Assembly: GCA_000171835.1 (NCBI GenBank) | Contig: ABHC01000025.1 | Span: forward strand, 28,887-92,886 | DNA from: an alpha proteobacterium BAL199 | GTDB taxonomy: Bacteria; Pseudomonadota; Alphaproteobacteria; Thalassobaculales; Thalassobaculaceae | DNA: 64,000 bases | Direction of reading: 5' to 3' | Shown: positions 29,011-37,849 of the stretch, piece by piece | Layout: every line of letters starts with the position of its first letter | Position numbering within the stretch: position 1 is the first letter of the stretch | Program-made: the position numbers and the translations under genes | Notes under the pieces: model-generated | Database searches by the model: none | What the model saw: only the letters and a program-made list of their open reading frames with translations | What the model was told of the DNA's origin: nothing

Positions 29011-29552
29011 CCGGCCCGCTGCACCGTACTCGGCGGACCTCAGAGATCAGCTTCCCCGAGTTCCTCGACCTCGGGTCGACGATCCTGCGTCGCCAACGGG
29101 TATCGGACGCCGACGCCGTGTTCACCCGCTTCCTCACGTTCAAGACCCACCGGTCGGTCGACGAGGCGGTCGCGTTCTGCGCCCTGATGGAACAGCGCTG
29201 GGACGCCGGGCTGGAGTTCACCTACGCAATATCGGAGCCCGAGGACGCCTCGCCTTACGGCGCGGTTTCGGTGCGGCCCGACAACTTCCACGTCGGCTTC
29301 GGCTATGCCATGGCCCGCGACCGCTGGGGCCGCGGCCACGCCAGCCGAGCGCTGAAAGCCCTGGTCGAACTAGCCCTGGCCCAACCGGGGATCTGGCGGG
29401 CCTGGGCGTTCTGCGACGCCGAGAATCCGGCCTCAGCCCGGGTCATGGAGAAGGCTGGGATGATCTACGAAGGCCGGCTGCGGCGCTGGCATGTCGCCCC
29501 CAACGTCTCGCCCGACCCGCGCGACTGCTTGGCCTACGCCAAGGTGCGGTAG
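29007..29552 (+). CDS. GNAT-family N-acetyltransferase
   Basis: 181-aa acyltransferase of the RimJ/RimL-like GNAT type. It shows VGFGYAMARDRWGRGHASRA (strand 4 and the acetyl-CoA loop, R/Q-x-x-G-x-A variant) and the strand-5/helix-4 region AWAFCDAENPASARVMEKAG, followed by MIYEGRLRRW, the usual end of this subgroup. The start ATG overlaps the cupin stop by four bases, so the pair is translationally coupled. Protein or small-molecule substrate cannot be told from the sequence. Confidence 0.88.
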   Translation: MTGPLHRTRRTSEISFPEFLDLGSTILRRQRVSDADAVFTRFLTFKTHRSVDEAVAFCALMEQRWDAGLEFTYAISEPEDASPYGAVSVRPDNFHVGFGYAMARDRWGRGHASRALKALVELALAQPGIWRAWAFCDAENPASARVMEKAGMIYEGRLRRWHVAPNVSPDPRDCLAYAKVR

Positions 29553-29558
29553 CCGGTC

Positions 29559-31631
29559 TTACGCCTTGCGCATCCACACCGCGGTGTCGTGGAACACCGC
29601 CCCGCCGGACGGCGGCGGCGAGTCGGCGCTGGTCAGGGCGTTGATGCCGATGCCTTCCTCGAAGGCGGCGTTCGGCCAGACCGACTCCACGATCACCGTG
29701 GTCGGCTGCACCCCGTCGAACAGCTTGGCGTGCACCACCACCGAGCCCTGCTCGTTGCCGAGCCGCACCCGCTCGCCCTCGCCGAAGCCGAGTTCGGCGG
29801 CGGTATCGGGATGGACCATTACGGTCGGCCGGCCCTCGCGCCTGCGGCTGGTCGGGGTCTCGGTGAACGAGGTGTTCAGGTAGTTGCGGGCCGGTGCCGT
29901 CACCATCCGATAGGGCCGCTCCTCAGTGGCCCGGTCGATGATGTCGACATGGTCGGGCAGCGCCGGGATGCCCTTGCCGAGCGGGCCGACGGCCTCCCAG
30001 TCGGCGGCGAATTCGAACCTGCCGGACTTGGTCGGGAAGCCGTTCAGGAAATGCTGCTCCTCGAACGAGGGGGCGACGTCCAGCCACTTGCGCTCGACCA
30101 TCTCGGCGAAGCCGGGATAGCCGGAGCGGCGCAGGGTGGCGTCGATCAGTTCGCCCTCGGTCATCTCCATCGCCGGGTGCTCGGCGCCCAGCCGGCGCAG
30201 CAGGTCGTTCTGCACCTGGTGGTTCGAGCGGGCCTCGCCCTGCGGGTCGATGACCTTGTCGTGCACCTCCAGATGCGGATGGCCGCCGGCGGTGTAGATG
30301 TCGGCGTGCTCCAGGAAGGTGGTGGCCGGCAACACCACGTCGGCGTGGCGCGCGGTCTCGGTCATGAACTGCTCGTGCACGCACACGAACAGGTCGTCTC
30401 GGTTGAAGCCCTTCAGCACCCGGTGGGTGTCGGGCGCCACCGCCACCGGGTTGGTGTTCTGGATCAGCATGGCCGTCACCGGCGGACCCCGGCGCACCAC
30501 CGCGTCCTCGCCGGTCAGCACCGGGCCGATCCGCGACATGTCGAGCACACGGGTGCCGGGCCGGACCCGGTCGGTCGCTTCGATCAGCGTCTTGTCGACG
30601 GCGTAGAACCCGTCGACCTTCCACATCGCGCCGCCGCCGCGGTGCCGCCACTTGCCGCCAACCGCCGCGATCGAGGCGACGGCGTGCACCTGCATCGGCC
30701 CGTTGCGCGAGCGCGCGAAGCCGTAGCCGAGCCGGATGAACGCCCGGTCGGTCTGGCCGTAGCGTCGGGCCAGCGCCTCGATCTGCGCCGCCGGCACGCC
30801 GGAGATCGCCTCGGCCCATTCCGGCGAGCGGGTCGCCAGATGCGCCTCCAGCGCGGCCGGGTCCTTGGTATATTTGTCGAGATAGTCCCGGTCGGCGAAG
30901 CCGTCGCGGAACAGCACGTGCATGATCGCGCAGGCGACCGCGCCGTCGGTGCCGGGCCGCACCATCACATGCTCGTCGGCGGCCTCGGCGGTCGGGCTGC
31001 GGTACGGATCGACCACCACGAAATGCGCGCCGCGCTCCTTGCGGGCCTTGGTCACGTGGGTCATCACGTTGACCTGGGTGGAGACCGGATTGCCGCCCCA
31101 CATGATGATCAGGTCGGACTCCGCCATCTCCAGCGGGTTCGGCCCGCCGACCCGGCCGGAGCCGGCGATCCAGCCAGACTTGACCACCGTGGTGCAGATG
31201 TTGGCGTCCTGGCCGGAATAGCCCATGACGTTGCGCAGCCGGTTGATGCCGTCGCGGTTCACCAGCCCCATGGTGCCGGCAAAATAGTATGGCCACACCG
31301 TCTCCGGGCCTAGCTTGGCGGCCGCGTCCGCGAACGCCCCGGCGACCCGGTCGAGCGCCTCGTCCCAGCCGATCTCGCGGAACTGGTCGGAGCCTTTCGA
31401 CCCGACCCGCAGCAGCGGGGTCTTCAGCCGGTCGGGATGGTGAACCCGCTCGGCGTAGCGCGCGACCTTGGCGCAGATCACGCCTGCGGTGTAGCCGTTG
31501 GACGCGGCACCGCGCACCCGGCCGATGGTGTTGCGGTCGATCCGCTCGACCTCCAGCGCGCAGGCGCTGGGGCAATCGTGCGGACAGACGGACGGGACGA
31601 TGGTTGGTTTGGCGAGGGCGTCGAGCGGCAT
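29559..31631 (-). CDS. Molybdopterin-dependent oxidoreductase, DMSO-reductase superfamily
   Basis: Cytoplasmic molybdenum/tungsten bis-MGD enzyme of about 690 aa. The N-terminus holds a 4Fe-4S site, Cys16-x3-Cys20-x3-Cys24 and Cys53 (PSVCPHDCPSAC ... AGVICAK). Later come the typical REIGWDEALDRVA, YSGQDANICTTVVKSGW and LIIMWGGNPVSTQ cofactor-binding stretches, and a C-terminal beta domain (HPDTAAELGFGEGERVRLGN). No Tat signal precedes the cluster, so it stays in the cytoplasm. I prefer the ATG at 31629-31631; a GTG at 31694 would add 21 residues. No partner subunit is nearby. Substrate unknown. Divergent from the CitE-like gene. Confidence 0.9.
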   Translation of the reverse strand: MPLDALAKPTIVPSVCPHDCPSACALEVERIDRNTIGRVRGAASNGYTAGVICAKVARYAERVHHPDRLKTPLLRVGSKGSDQFREIGWDEALDRVAGAFADAAAKLGPETVWPYYFAGTMGLVNRDGINRLRNVMGYSGQDANICTTVVKSGWIAGSGRVGGPNPLEMAESDLIIMWGGNPVSTQVNVMTHVTKARKERGAHFVVVDPYRSPTAEAADEHVMVRPGTDGAVACAIMHVLFRDGFADRDYLDKYTKDPAALEAHLATRSPEWAEAISGVPAAQIEALARRYGQTDRAFIRLGYGFARSRNGPMQVHAVASIAAVGGKWRHRGGGAMWKVDGFYAVDKTLIEATDRVRPGTRVLDMSRIGPVLTGEDAVVRRGPPVTAMLIQNTNPVAVAPDTHRVLKGFNRDDLFVCVHEQFMTETARHADVVLPATTFLEHADIYTAGGHPHLEVHDKVIDPQGEARSNHQVQNDLLRRLGAEHPAMEMTEGELIDATLRRSGYPGFAEMVERKWLDVAPSFEEQHFLNGFPTKSGRFEFAADWEAVGPLGKGIPALPDHVDIIDRATEERPYRMVTAPARNYLNTSFTETPTSRRREGRPTVMVHPDTAAELGFGEGERVRLGNEQGSVVVHAKLFDGVQPTTVIVESVWPNAAFEEGIGINALTSADSPPPSGGAVFHDTAVWMRKA

Positions 31632-31743
31632 GGCCGGGAGGTTAGGCCGGTCGCCGACCGTCGGCAATGGTCCGTGGCTGGGTTGGATTGACACGACCCG
31701 GCCCGGTCAGCCCCAATGCGACCTCCCAGCCTGGAGCCTTCCC

Positions 31744-32601
31744 ATGACTGAACGCGCCGTCCGTCCCCGCCGCAGCTTCATCTTCGCGCCGGGCAACAAG
31801 CCTGAGATGTTTCCCAAGGCGCTGAAGGTCGGGGCCGACATCATGTGCGTCGACCTGGAAGACGCGATCGCCCCGCAGCACAAGGCCGAGGCGCGGACCA
31901 CGACGCTGGGGTGGTTCGCGCAGGCCGAGCTGGACGGTGAGGTCGAGGCGATGGTGCGGATCAACCCGCCTCGCACCCCCGACGGCATGCGCGACATCGA
32001 CGCCATCCTGTCGTCGCCCAAGGCGCCGCCGGCGCTGATGCTGCCGAAGGTCAAAACGCCGGGCGAGATCACCGCGCTGGCCGAACTGTTCGATGAGTTC
32101 AAGATCGCTGCCCGCCTGCACGTGATCATCGAGACCAACGAGGCGCTGGAAGCCGCCTGGGATATCGCGCGGGTCAGCGACCGGATCGACGCGCTGTTCT
32201 TCGGCGGGGTCGACATGGCCGCCGACCTGCGCTGCCGGAACAGCTGGGCCGCGCTGCAATATACCCGTTCGCGGGTGGTGCACGCCGCCGCCGGGGCCGG
32301 AGTCGACGTGATCGACGTGCCGTATCTGGACTTGAACGACATGGACGGCATGCGCGCCGAGGCGGAGGCCGCCGCCGAGTTGGGATTCTCCGGCAAGGGT
32401 TCGATCCACCCCAAGCAGGTGCCGGTGCTGAACGCGGTGTTCACGCCGAGCGAGGCCGAGGTGGCCTACGCGCAGAAGATCATCTTCGCCTTTGAGCAGG
32501 CCGACAGCGGGCTGGTGGTGGTCGACGGCAAGTTGATGGAAAAGCCGGTGCTGCGCAGCATGTACCGGGTGCTGGCGCGGGCCGGGCAGGCGTCCAACTG
32601 A
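31744..32601 (+). CDS. HpcH/HpaI-family CoA ester lyase, CitE-like
   Basis: 285-aa TIM-barrel lyase of the CitE-like group, which cleaves or forms C-C bonds in acyl-CoA substrates such as citramalyl-, malyl- or methylmalyl-CoA. Visible are RRSFIFAPGNKPEMFPKA, the acidic metal-binding strand DIMCVDLEDAIAPQHK, VRINPPRT, LMLPKVKTPGEI, HVIIETNEALEAA and the C-terminal GFSGKGSIHPKQVPVLNAVF. Substrate is not readable. The ATG at 31744 is the first Met before homology begins. It precedes the TRAP operon by 260 bp. Confidence 0.88.
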   Translation: MTERAVRPRRSFIFAPGNKPEMFPKALKVGADIMCVDLEDAIAPQHKAEARTTTLGWFAQAELDGEVEAMVRINPPRTPDGMRDIDAILSSPKAPPALMLPKVKTPGEITALAELFDEFKIAARLHVIIETNEALEAAWDIARVSDRIDALFFGGVDMAADLRCRNSWAALQYTRSRVVHAAAGAGVDVIDVPYLDLNDMDGMRAEAEAAAELGFSGKGSIHPKQVPVLNAVFTPSEAEVAYAQKIIFAFEQADSGLVVVDGKLMEKPVLRSMYRVLARAGQASN

Positions 32602-32714
32602 CGCTCCAGGCCCGTCGTCTGGAGGCCTGATCCCCGCGCCAATCACGCCGCGCCGGTGAACACACCCGTGCCCGGCGCGCCGGTTATCGGACGGCAGCGG
32701 GCCGCGCTAAGCTC

Positions 32715-32722
32715 TGTATACA
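32715..32722. promoter_or_regulatory. TGTATACA palindrome upstream of dctP
   Basis: A perfect 8-bp palindrome lies in an AT-rich patch ~140 bp before dctP, inside the only non-coding gap (32602-32861) before the TRAP genes. TGTATACA cores occur in operators of FadR/FCD-type GntR repressors, and TATACAAT could serve as a -10 element. No GntR gene is in the window, so this is a weak call. The remainder of the gap holds GC-rich dyads but no gene that I can support. Confidence 0.3.
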
Positions 32723-32861
32723 ATATTGCAGCGAACCGATGCGCAGCGGTGCGGCGCAATGGCTGACTGCCCGCTCGAACGCCTCTCAGCACACCATAAG
32801 CGGGACCGTGATCGTCCGGTCCGGAAGTTCCGCGCGACAATCCACGAACGGAGGGAATTCC

Positions 32862-33926
32862 ATGACCATGCGTTGGACAACGGCTGCGCTCGCGGCGAGC
32901 GCGATGCTGACGGCGGCGATGACCGCCCAGGCGGCTGAACTGCCGAAGACGAGCGTCAAGGTGCTCGGTAACTACAGCACCTTGCTGCAGACCAAGGAGG
33001 TCGAGAAGCCGTTCTGGACCCAGAAGATCAGCAAGGATTCGAACGGCCAGGTCACCGCCGACTACAACAACCAGGACATCCTGGGCATCAAGGACTTCTC
33101 GCTGCTGCGCCTGACCCAGGCCGGCGTGGCCGACGTCGGGGTCGGCGACATCTCCAAGATGGCCGGCGACGACCCGGTGTTCGAGGGCTGCGATCTGGCC
33201 GGCATCACCACCGACATCGCGACCGCCCGCAAGGCGTGCGACGTCTGGAAGCCGGTGATGGCCGAAGCGATGGAGAAGAAGTTCAACGCCCGCCTGGTGG
33301 CGCTCGGCAACAACCCGCCGATCGTGTTCTGGTGCAACAAGCCGATCACCGGCCTGGACGACCTGAAGGGCCTGAAGGTCCGGGTGTTCAACACCACCCA
33401 GTCCGACTTCGTCTCGGCGGTCGGCGCCACCACGGTCACCATGGCGTTCGGCGAGGTCGTCCCGGCCCTGCAGCGCGGCGTGGTCGACTGCGCGCTGACC
33501 GGCACCCTGTCCGGCAACACCGCCGGCTGGCCGGAGGTGGCGACCCATCTCTATCCGCTGCCGGTCGGCTGGTCGATCTACTACACCGCGGTGAACAGCG
33601 CTTCGTGGAACTCCTGGGATCCGGCGGTCCAGAAATTCTTCGACAAGGAGTTCGCCGAGCTTGAGGACATGAACTGGGAAATCGGCGGCCAGGCCACCGA
33701 CCAGGGCGTGAACTGCAACATCGGCAAGGACCCCTGCACCCTGGGCAAGAAGGGCAAGATGACCCTGGTGGCCCTCAGCGATGCCGACAAGGCCAAGCGC
33801 GCCACGGTTGTCCAGGACGTCGTGCTGGTGAAGTGGGGCAAGCGCTGCGGCAAAGAATGCGCGGCGAAGTGGAACGACACGGTCGGCAAGGTCGTCGGCC
33901 TGACGATCCCGCTCGACAAGCTCTGA
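32862..33926 (+). CDS. dctP: TRAP transporter substrate-binding protein (DctP family)
   Basis: Periplasmic receptor of a TRAP transporter. The 354-aa product begins at an ATG preceded by ACGGAGGGA, with a standard signal peptide cut after MTAQA. Mature features fit the DctP fold: GLKVRVFNTTQSDFVSAVGA with the ligand-carboxylate Arg of the LKVRV element, then MAFGEVVPALQRGVVDCA. Four late cysteines (about residues 286, 293, 327 and 331 region) are unusual and may form disulfides. It is the first gene of dctPQM, followed by an 11-bp hairpin before dctQ. Substrate is probably a small carboxylate but cannot be read. Confidence 0.9.
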   Translation: MTMRWTTAALAASAMLTAAMTAQAAELPKTSVKVLGNYSTLLQTKEVEKPFWTQKISKDSNGQVTADYNNQDILGIKDFSLLRLTQAGVADVGVGDISKMAGDDPVFEGCDLAGITTDIATARKACDVWKPVMAEAMEKKFNARLVALGNNPPIVFWCNKPITGLDDLKGLKVRVFNTTQSDFVSAVGATTVTMAFGEVVPALQRGVVDCALTGTLSGNTAGWPEVATHLYPLPVGWSIYYTAVNSASWNSWDPAVQKFFDKEFAELEDMNWEIGGQATDQGVNCNIGKDPCTLGKKGKMTLVALSDADKAKRATVVQDVVLVKWGKRCGKECAAKWNDTVGKVVGLTIPLDKL

Positions 33927-33942
33927 TCCGGACTGACACGGT

Positions 33943-33969
33943 GCCGCCGTCCCTTCGTGGGGCGGCGGC
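33943..33969 (+). promoter_or_regulatory. Intercistronic hairpin between dctP and dctQ
   Basis: Arms at 33943-33953 and 33959-33969 form an 11-bp stem (one G-U pair) with a TTCGT loop. No T-tract follows. Such stems after binding-protein genes commonly stabilise the upstream message or attenuate read-through, which would give more receptor than permease. Confidence 0.6.
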
Positions 33970-34015
33970 ATTGCTGTATTCTGGACCCGAGCCCCCTTCA
34001 CTTCCCGGCAGCGCC

Positions 34016-34615
34016 ATGGACCGTATCCTCGACCTCGCCCACCGGCTGGCCCGCTTCGGCGCGTGGAGCGGCGGTGCCCTGGTGGTGCTCGCCGCCGTCG
34101 TGATCGGTGTCGACATCGCGCTTCGCAAGCTGTTCGCCCTGTCGATCGGCGGGGCCAGCGAGTTGTCCGGCTACGTGCTGGCGATCGGCTCATCCTGGGC
34201 CTTCGCGCTCGCGCTGCTCGACCGTGCCCACATCCGCATCGACTCGCTGTACGTGATCCTGCCGACCCGGGTGTGCGCCGCTCTCGACATCCTGGGTCTG
34301 GTGGTGATGCTGGCCTTCGCCGGGCTGCTGACCTGGCAGGGCTGGCACGTGTTCTACCAGTCCTTCCAGTTCGGCTCGCGCGCCCTGACCCCGATCGCCA
34401 CCCCGCTGCTGTACCCGCAGTTCCTGTGGATCGTCGGACTGGTCTATTTCGTGGCGGTGATCGTGCTGCTGCTGGCCCGCGCCAGTCACGCCTTCGTCAC
34501 CGGTGACATCGCGACGGTGCAGCGCATCGCCGGATCGCGCACCGGCAAGGAGGATCTGGAGGAAGAGTTGGAGAGCCTGCGCCGACGCGCCGACGGAACC
34601 GAGGCCCACCCATGA
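34016..34615 (+). CDS. dctQ: TRAP transporter small permease subunit (DctQ family)
   Basis: 199-aa membrane protein with four predicted spans, the small subunit of a TRAP transporter. It shows an amphipathic N-terminus, then RKLFALSIGGASELSGYVLA and LLDRAHIRIDSLYVILP, the DctQ hallmark. The C-terminal ~45 residues are a charged cytoplasmic tail rich in Arg/Glu, longer than in most DctQ proteins. The ATG at 34016 has only a weak upstream site, fitting lower expression than dctP. Its stop overlaps the dctM start (ATGA), so the two permease subunits are translationally coupled. Confidence 0.92.
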   Translation: MDRILDLAHRLARFGAWSGGALVVLAAVVIGVDIALRKLFALSIGGASELSGYVLAIGSSWAFALALLDRAHIRIDSLYVILPTRVCAALDILGLVVMLAFAGLLTWQGWHVFYQSFQFGSRALTPIATPLLYPQFLWIVGLVYFVAVIVLLLARASHAFVTGDIATVQRIAGSRTGKEDLEEELESLRRRADGTEAHP

Positions 34616-35898
34616 TCTGGATCACCGTCGCCCTGTTGATCGGCCTGCTGGCGCTCAGCATTCCGATCGCCGCGGCCCTCGCCGCCCTGGGCTTGACCCT
34701 CGACTATTTCTACTCGTTCCTGCCGCTCCGCCTGGCGCTCGGCGAGATGAGCTGGGGGGTGTCGACCGACTTCATCCTGTTCGCGATCCCGCTTTTCGTG
34801 CTGCTGGGCGAACTGCTGCTGCGCTCCGGCATCGCCGAGCGGATGTACGGCGCGATGAGCCAGTGGCTGTCCTGGCTGCCGGGCGGGCTGATGCATTCCA
34901 ACATCGGCACCTGCACGCTGTTCGCGGCGGTCTCCGGGTCCAGCGTGGCGACCGCCGCGACCATCGGCACGGTGGCGGTCGGCGAGATCGAGCGGCACGG
35001 CTACAACGAGCGGCTGTTCCTCGGCACCATCGCCGCCGGCGGCACGCTCGGCATCCTGATCCCGCCGTCGATCGTGATGATCGTCTACGGCGCGCTGACC
35101 GAAACCTCGATTCCGCAGCTCTACCTCGCCGGCATCATCCCCGGGCTGGTGCTAGCCGGATTCTTCATGATCACCGTCATCATCGCCTGCGTCTGGCGAC
35201 CGGCCTGGGGCGGCGACAAGATCGACATCAGTTGGCGCCAGCGCTGGAGCACCCTGCCCGACCTCGGCCCGCCGCTGATCATCTTCGTGGTGGTGATCGG
35301 CTCGATCTACAGCGGCCTGGCCACGCCGACCGAGTCGGCAGCCCTCGGCGTGTTGATGGCGATGGTGCTGGCCGCCTGGAAGGGCCGTCTGACCGGGGCG
35401 ATGCTGCGCGAGGCGCTGGAAGGCACCATGCGCACCACCGCGATGATCATGCTGATCCTGATCGCCGCGACCTTCCTCAGCTTCGTGGTGACCTCGGTCG
35501 GCATCGGCCGGCAGGTGACCGAGCTGATCACCAACAGCGGCCTGACCCCGATGCAGACGATGTGGATGATCGTCGGCCTCTACCTCGTGCTCGGCATGTT
35601 CATGGAATCCCTGTCGATGATGATCGCCACGGTGCCGATCATCACCCCGGTGGTGATCACGATGGGCTTCGATCCGATCTGGTTCGGCGTGCTGATGATG
35701 CTACTGCTGGAGACCGCGCTGATCACCCCGCCGGTCGGCCTGAACCTGTTCATCGTGCAGGGCGTTCGGACTAGGGGGCAGATCCGCGACGTGATGATCG
35801 GCTCGCTGCCGTTCGTGGTGGCGATGCTGGCGATGATCGTGGTGCTGGTGCTCTATCCGGACATCGCGATGTGGCTGCCCAACAACGTCGGACGGTAG
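34612..35898 (+). CDS. dctM: TRAP transporter large permease subunit (DctM family)
   Basis: 428-aa, about 12-span channel subunit that couples sodium flow to solute uptake. Typical blocks: STDFILFAIPLFVLLGELLL, SNIGTCTLFAAVSGSSVATA, GTIAAGGTLGILIPPSIVMI, YSGLATPTESAALGVLMAMV and ALITPPVGLNLFIVQGV. These match the DctM/SiaM family, including the sodium-binding Ser/Thr-rich hairpin loops. The start overlaps dctQ by four bases. A PEP-mutase-superfamily gene is convergent ten bases downstream. Confidence 0.95.
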   Translation: MIWITVALLIGLLALSIPIAAALAALGLTLDYFYSFLPLRLALGEMSWGVSTDFILFAIPLFVLLGELLLRSGIAERMYGAMSQWLSWLPGGLMHSNIGTCTLFAAVSGSSVATAATIGTVAVGEIERHGYNERLFLGTIAAGGTLGILIPPSIVMIVYGALTETSIPQLYLAGIIPGLVLAGFFMITVIIACVWRPAWGGDKIDISWRQRWSTLPDLGPPLIIFVVVIGSIYSGLATPTESAALGVLMAMVLAAWKGRLTGAMLREALEGTMRTTAMIMLILIAATFLSFVVTSVGIGRQVTELITNSGLTPMQTMWMIVGLYLVLGMFMESLSMMIATVPIITPVVITMGFDPIWFGVLMMLLLETALITPPVGLNLFIVQGVRTRGQIRDVMIGSLPFVVAMLAMIVVLVLYPDIAMWLPNNVGR

Positions 35899-35907
35899 AG
35901 CGGCCGC

Positions 35908-36768
35908 CTATTCCGGCCGGTACCGGCGGGCCCGGTCGGTGAAGGCCTTGTAGCCGAGGCGGTCCTCGAACGCCGCGACCGGCTCCATCAGATCGTCAAG
36001 GTCGGCTGCCGGTTCCGCGCGAAGCCGGTCCAGCGCCAACGTCAGGCCGCGGGTCGCCGCGAACAGCGTGAAACCGTAGTAGAGCACCAGGCTGGCGGCG
36101 GTCTCGCGGCCCGCGAAACGCGGATGCCCGGGGCCGTCGATCACCACGTAACGCGCCGGCACCTCGTTGCGGAATCCGGCGATCAGCTCCGGCGTCGCTC
36201 CGGTCGGGAACACCATGTCGGCGCCGGCCGCGGTGAACGCCCGCACCCGGCGCAAAGCCTCCTCCGGATCCTTGGTCGCCCAGACCGCGTCGGTGCGGGC
36301 GATGATCTGGAAGTTCGGGTCGCGCCGCGCCTCCAGCGCCGCCTTCAGCCGGGCGATCATCGACTCCAGCGGGATCAGGCTCTGCGGCAGGTCGGTGTGC
36401 TTGCCGCCCGCGTGGTCCTCGATGTGGATTGCCGCGACGCCGGCCTCCTCGAAGGCCCGGACGGTGCGCCAGATGTTGCCCGGTTCGTGGAATCCGCCCT
36501 CGGCGTCGGCCACCACCGGCACCGCGACCGCGTCGGCGACCCGCCGGGCGCGGTGCACCAGATCGTCCAGGCCGAGGGCACCGACATCCGGCAATCCCAG
36601 ATCGGCCGCCGCCGTAGCGTAGCTGCCGACATAGCCGACTTCGAACCCGGCCTCCGCCACCAGCATTGCGCTCAGCGCGTCGTGGCAGCCCGGCACCATG
36701 ATGGTCTTGCCCGTCTCCAACAGTGACTTGAGTTCCAGCCGGCGCGCGGCGGATGTGGTCTCGGACAT
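35908..36768 (-). CDS. Isocitrate lyase / PEP mutase superfamily protein
   Basis: 286-aa TIM-barrel enzyme of the ICL/PEP mutase superfamily. Near the N-terminus it has the typical IMVPGCHDALSAMLVAEAGF, then the magnesium-binding VVADAEGGFHEP. The catalytic loop reads DHAGGKHTDLP (about residues 118-128) instead of the K-[KR]-C-G-H of isocitrate and methylisocitrate lyases, so the nucleophilic Cys is missing. That points to a decarboxylase or another C-C/P-C lyase rather than ICL. Later, IIARTDAVW is conserved. The ATG at 36766-36768 is well placed. It is divergent from the NMT1-like gene and convergent with dctM. Confidence 0.85.
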   Translation of the reverse strand: MSETTSAARRLELKSLLETGKTIMVPGCHDALSAMLVAEAGFEVGYVGSYATAAADLGLPDVGALGLDDLVHRARRVADAVAVPVVADAEGGFHEPGNIWRTVRAFEEAGVAAIHIEDHAGGKHTDLPQSLIPLESMIARLKAALEARRDPNFQIIARTDAVWATKDPEEALRRVRAFTAAGADMVFPTGATPELIAGFRNEVPARYVVIDGPGHPRFAGRETAASLVLYYGFTLFAATRGLTLALDRLRAEPAADLDDLMEPVAAFEDRLGYKAFTDRARRYRPE

Positions 36769-36927
36769 TGGAACTCTCCGGGAGGCAACGGTGGGTGGGT
36801 CGACAGGACGGCCAGAAAGGTACTCAATATTCTCCCGCCTCAGAAGCCTGCCGGGGCATTCCCCCGGTCGACGCTCCTGCTACAGTTCCTACCGACGTAT
36901 TCAGATTGGTTTCCCTCGGAGTCCGCA

Positions 36928-37839
36928 ATGTCCCGCCCCATCGTCCTGTTCGAGAACATGCGCGCGGTCCCCTACGTGCCGTTCTACCTCGCCGCCGCCC
37001 GCAAGGATTGGGAGCGCGCCGGCGCCGAGGTGCGGATCGAGACGTCGCCGGCCACCGCGCAGACCGCGGTCGCGCTGCTCGACGGCCGGGCCGACGTGTC
37101 CTGGGGCGGGCCGATGCGGGTCATGCTGCACCACAACGCCGACCCGGACTGCCCCTTGGTCTGCTTCGGCCAGGTGGTCTCGGGCGAGCCGTTCGTGCTG
37201 GTCGGGCGCAAGCCGATCGCGTCGTTCCGGCTGGCCGATCTGCTGGATGTGCGGATCGGCATCGCGGTCGACGTACCGACCCCGTGGATGACCTTCCAGG
37301 ACGATCTGCGCCGCGCCGGAATCGCGCCGTCGTCGCTCGACCGGGCGCCGGACGTATCGATGGCCGAGAACGCCGAGCGGCTGCGCAATGGCGAGGTCGA
37401 CGTGATCCAGGTGTTCGAGCCCTATGTCGATCAGGCGGTGGCCGGCGGCTGGGGTCATGTCTGGCACCGTTTCGCCGGGCGCGGCGACATGAGCTACACC
37501 AGCTTCTACACCACCCGCCGTTTCGCCGACGAGGAGCGCGAGACCTGCCGCGCGCTGGTCCGTGGGATCGCCGCTGCCCAGGAGGCGCTGTTCGCCGAGA
37601 CCGCCGACGAGATCGCCGGGCAGGTCGCCGAATACTTTCCCAACATCGAACGGGTCGCCCTGGCCCGGATGATCGAGGGCTATCGGGCATCCGGGGTGTG
37701 GGCGCGCTCGCCCGAACTGCCGGTCGACACCTTCGTGCGCTTGAAGGCGTCGCTGCTGTCGGGCGGGCTGATCGACTACGACGCGCCCTACCATCAGGTG
37801 GTCGACGACGCGATCACCGCCGAAGCGCTGGCGGGCTGA
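36928..37839 (+). CDS. NMT1/THI5-like substrate-binding domain protein without a signal peptide
   Basis: 303-aa protein of the NMT1/THI5 type (periplasmic-binding fold). It shows PFYLAAARKDWERAGAEVRI, the TAVALLDGRADVSWGGPMRV signature and EVDVIQVFEPYVDQAVAGG. It begins directly MSRPIVLFENMRAVPYVPFY with no signal peptide or lipobox, and no in-frame start exists further upstream. No permease or ATPase gene is adjacent. It may therefore be a cytoplasmic ligand-binding protein or an enzyme-like THI5 relative rather than a transporter receptor. A 2OG-Fe(II) oxygenase follows after 10 bases. Confidence 0.8.
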   Translation: MSRPIVLFENMRAVPYVPFYLAAARKDWERAGAEVRIETSPATAQTAVALLDGRADVSWGGPMRVMLHHNADPDCPLVCFGQVVSGEPFVLVGRKPIASFRLADLLDVRIGIAVDVPTPWMTFQDDLRRAGIAPSSLDRAPDVSMAENAERLRNGEVDVIQVFEPYVDQAVAGGWGHVWHRFAGRGDMSYTSFYTTRRFADEERETCRALVRGIAAAQEALFAETADEIAGQVAEYFPNIERVALARMIEGYRASGVWARSPELPVDTFVRLKASLLSGGLIDYDAPYHQVVDDAITAEALAG

Positions 37840-37849
37840 GGAGGAAACA

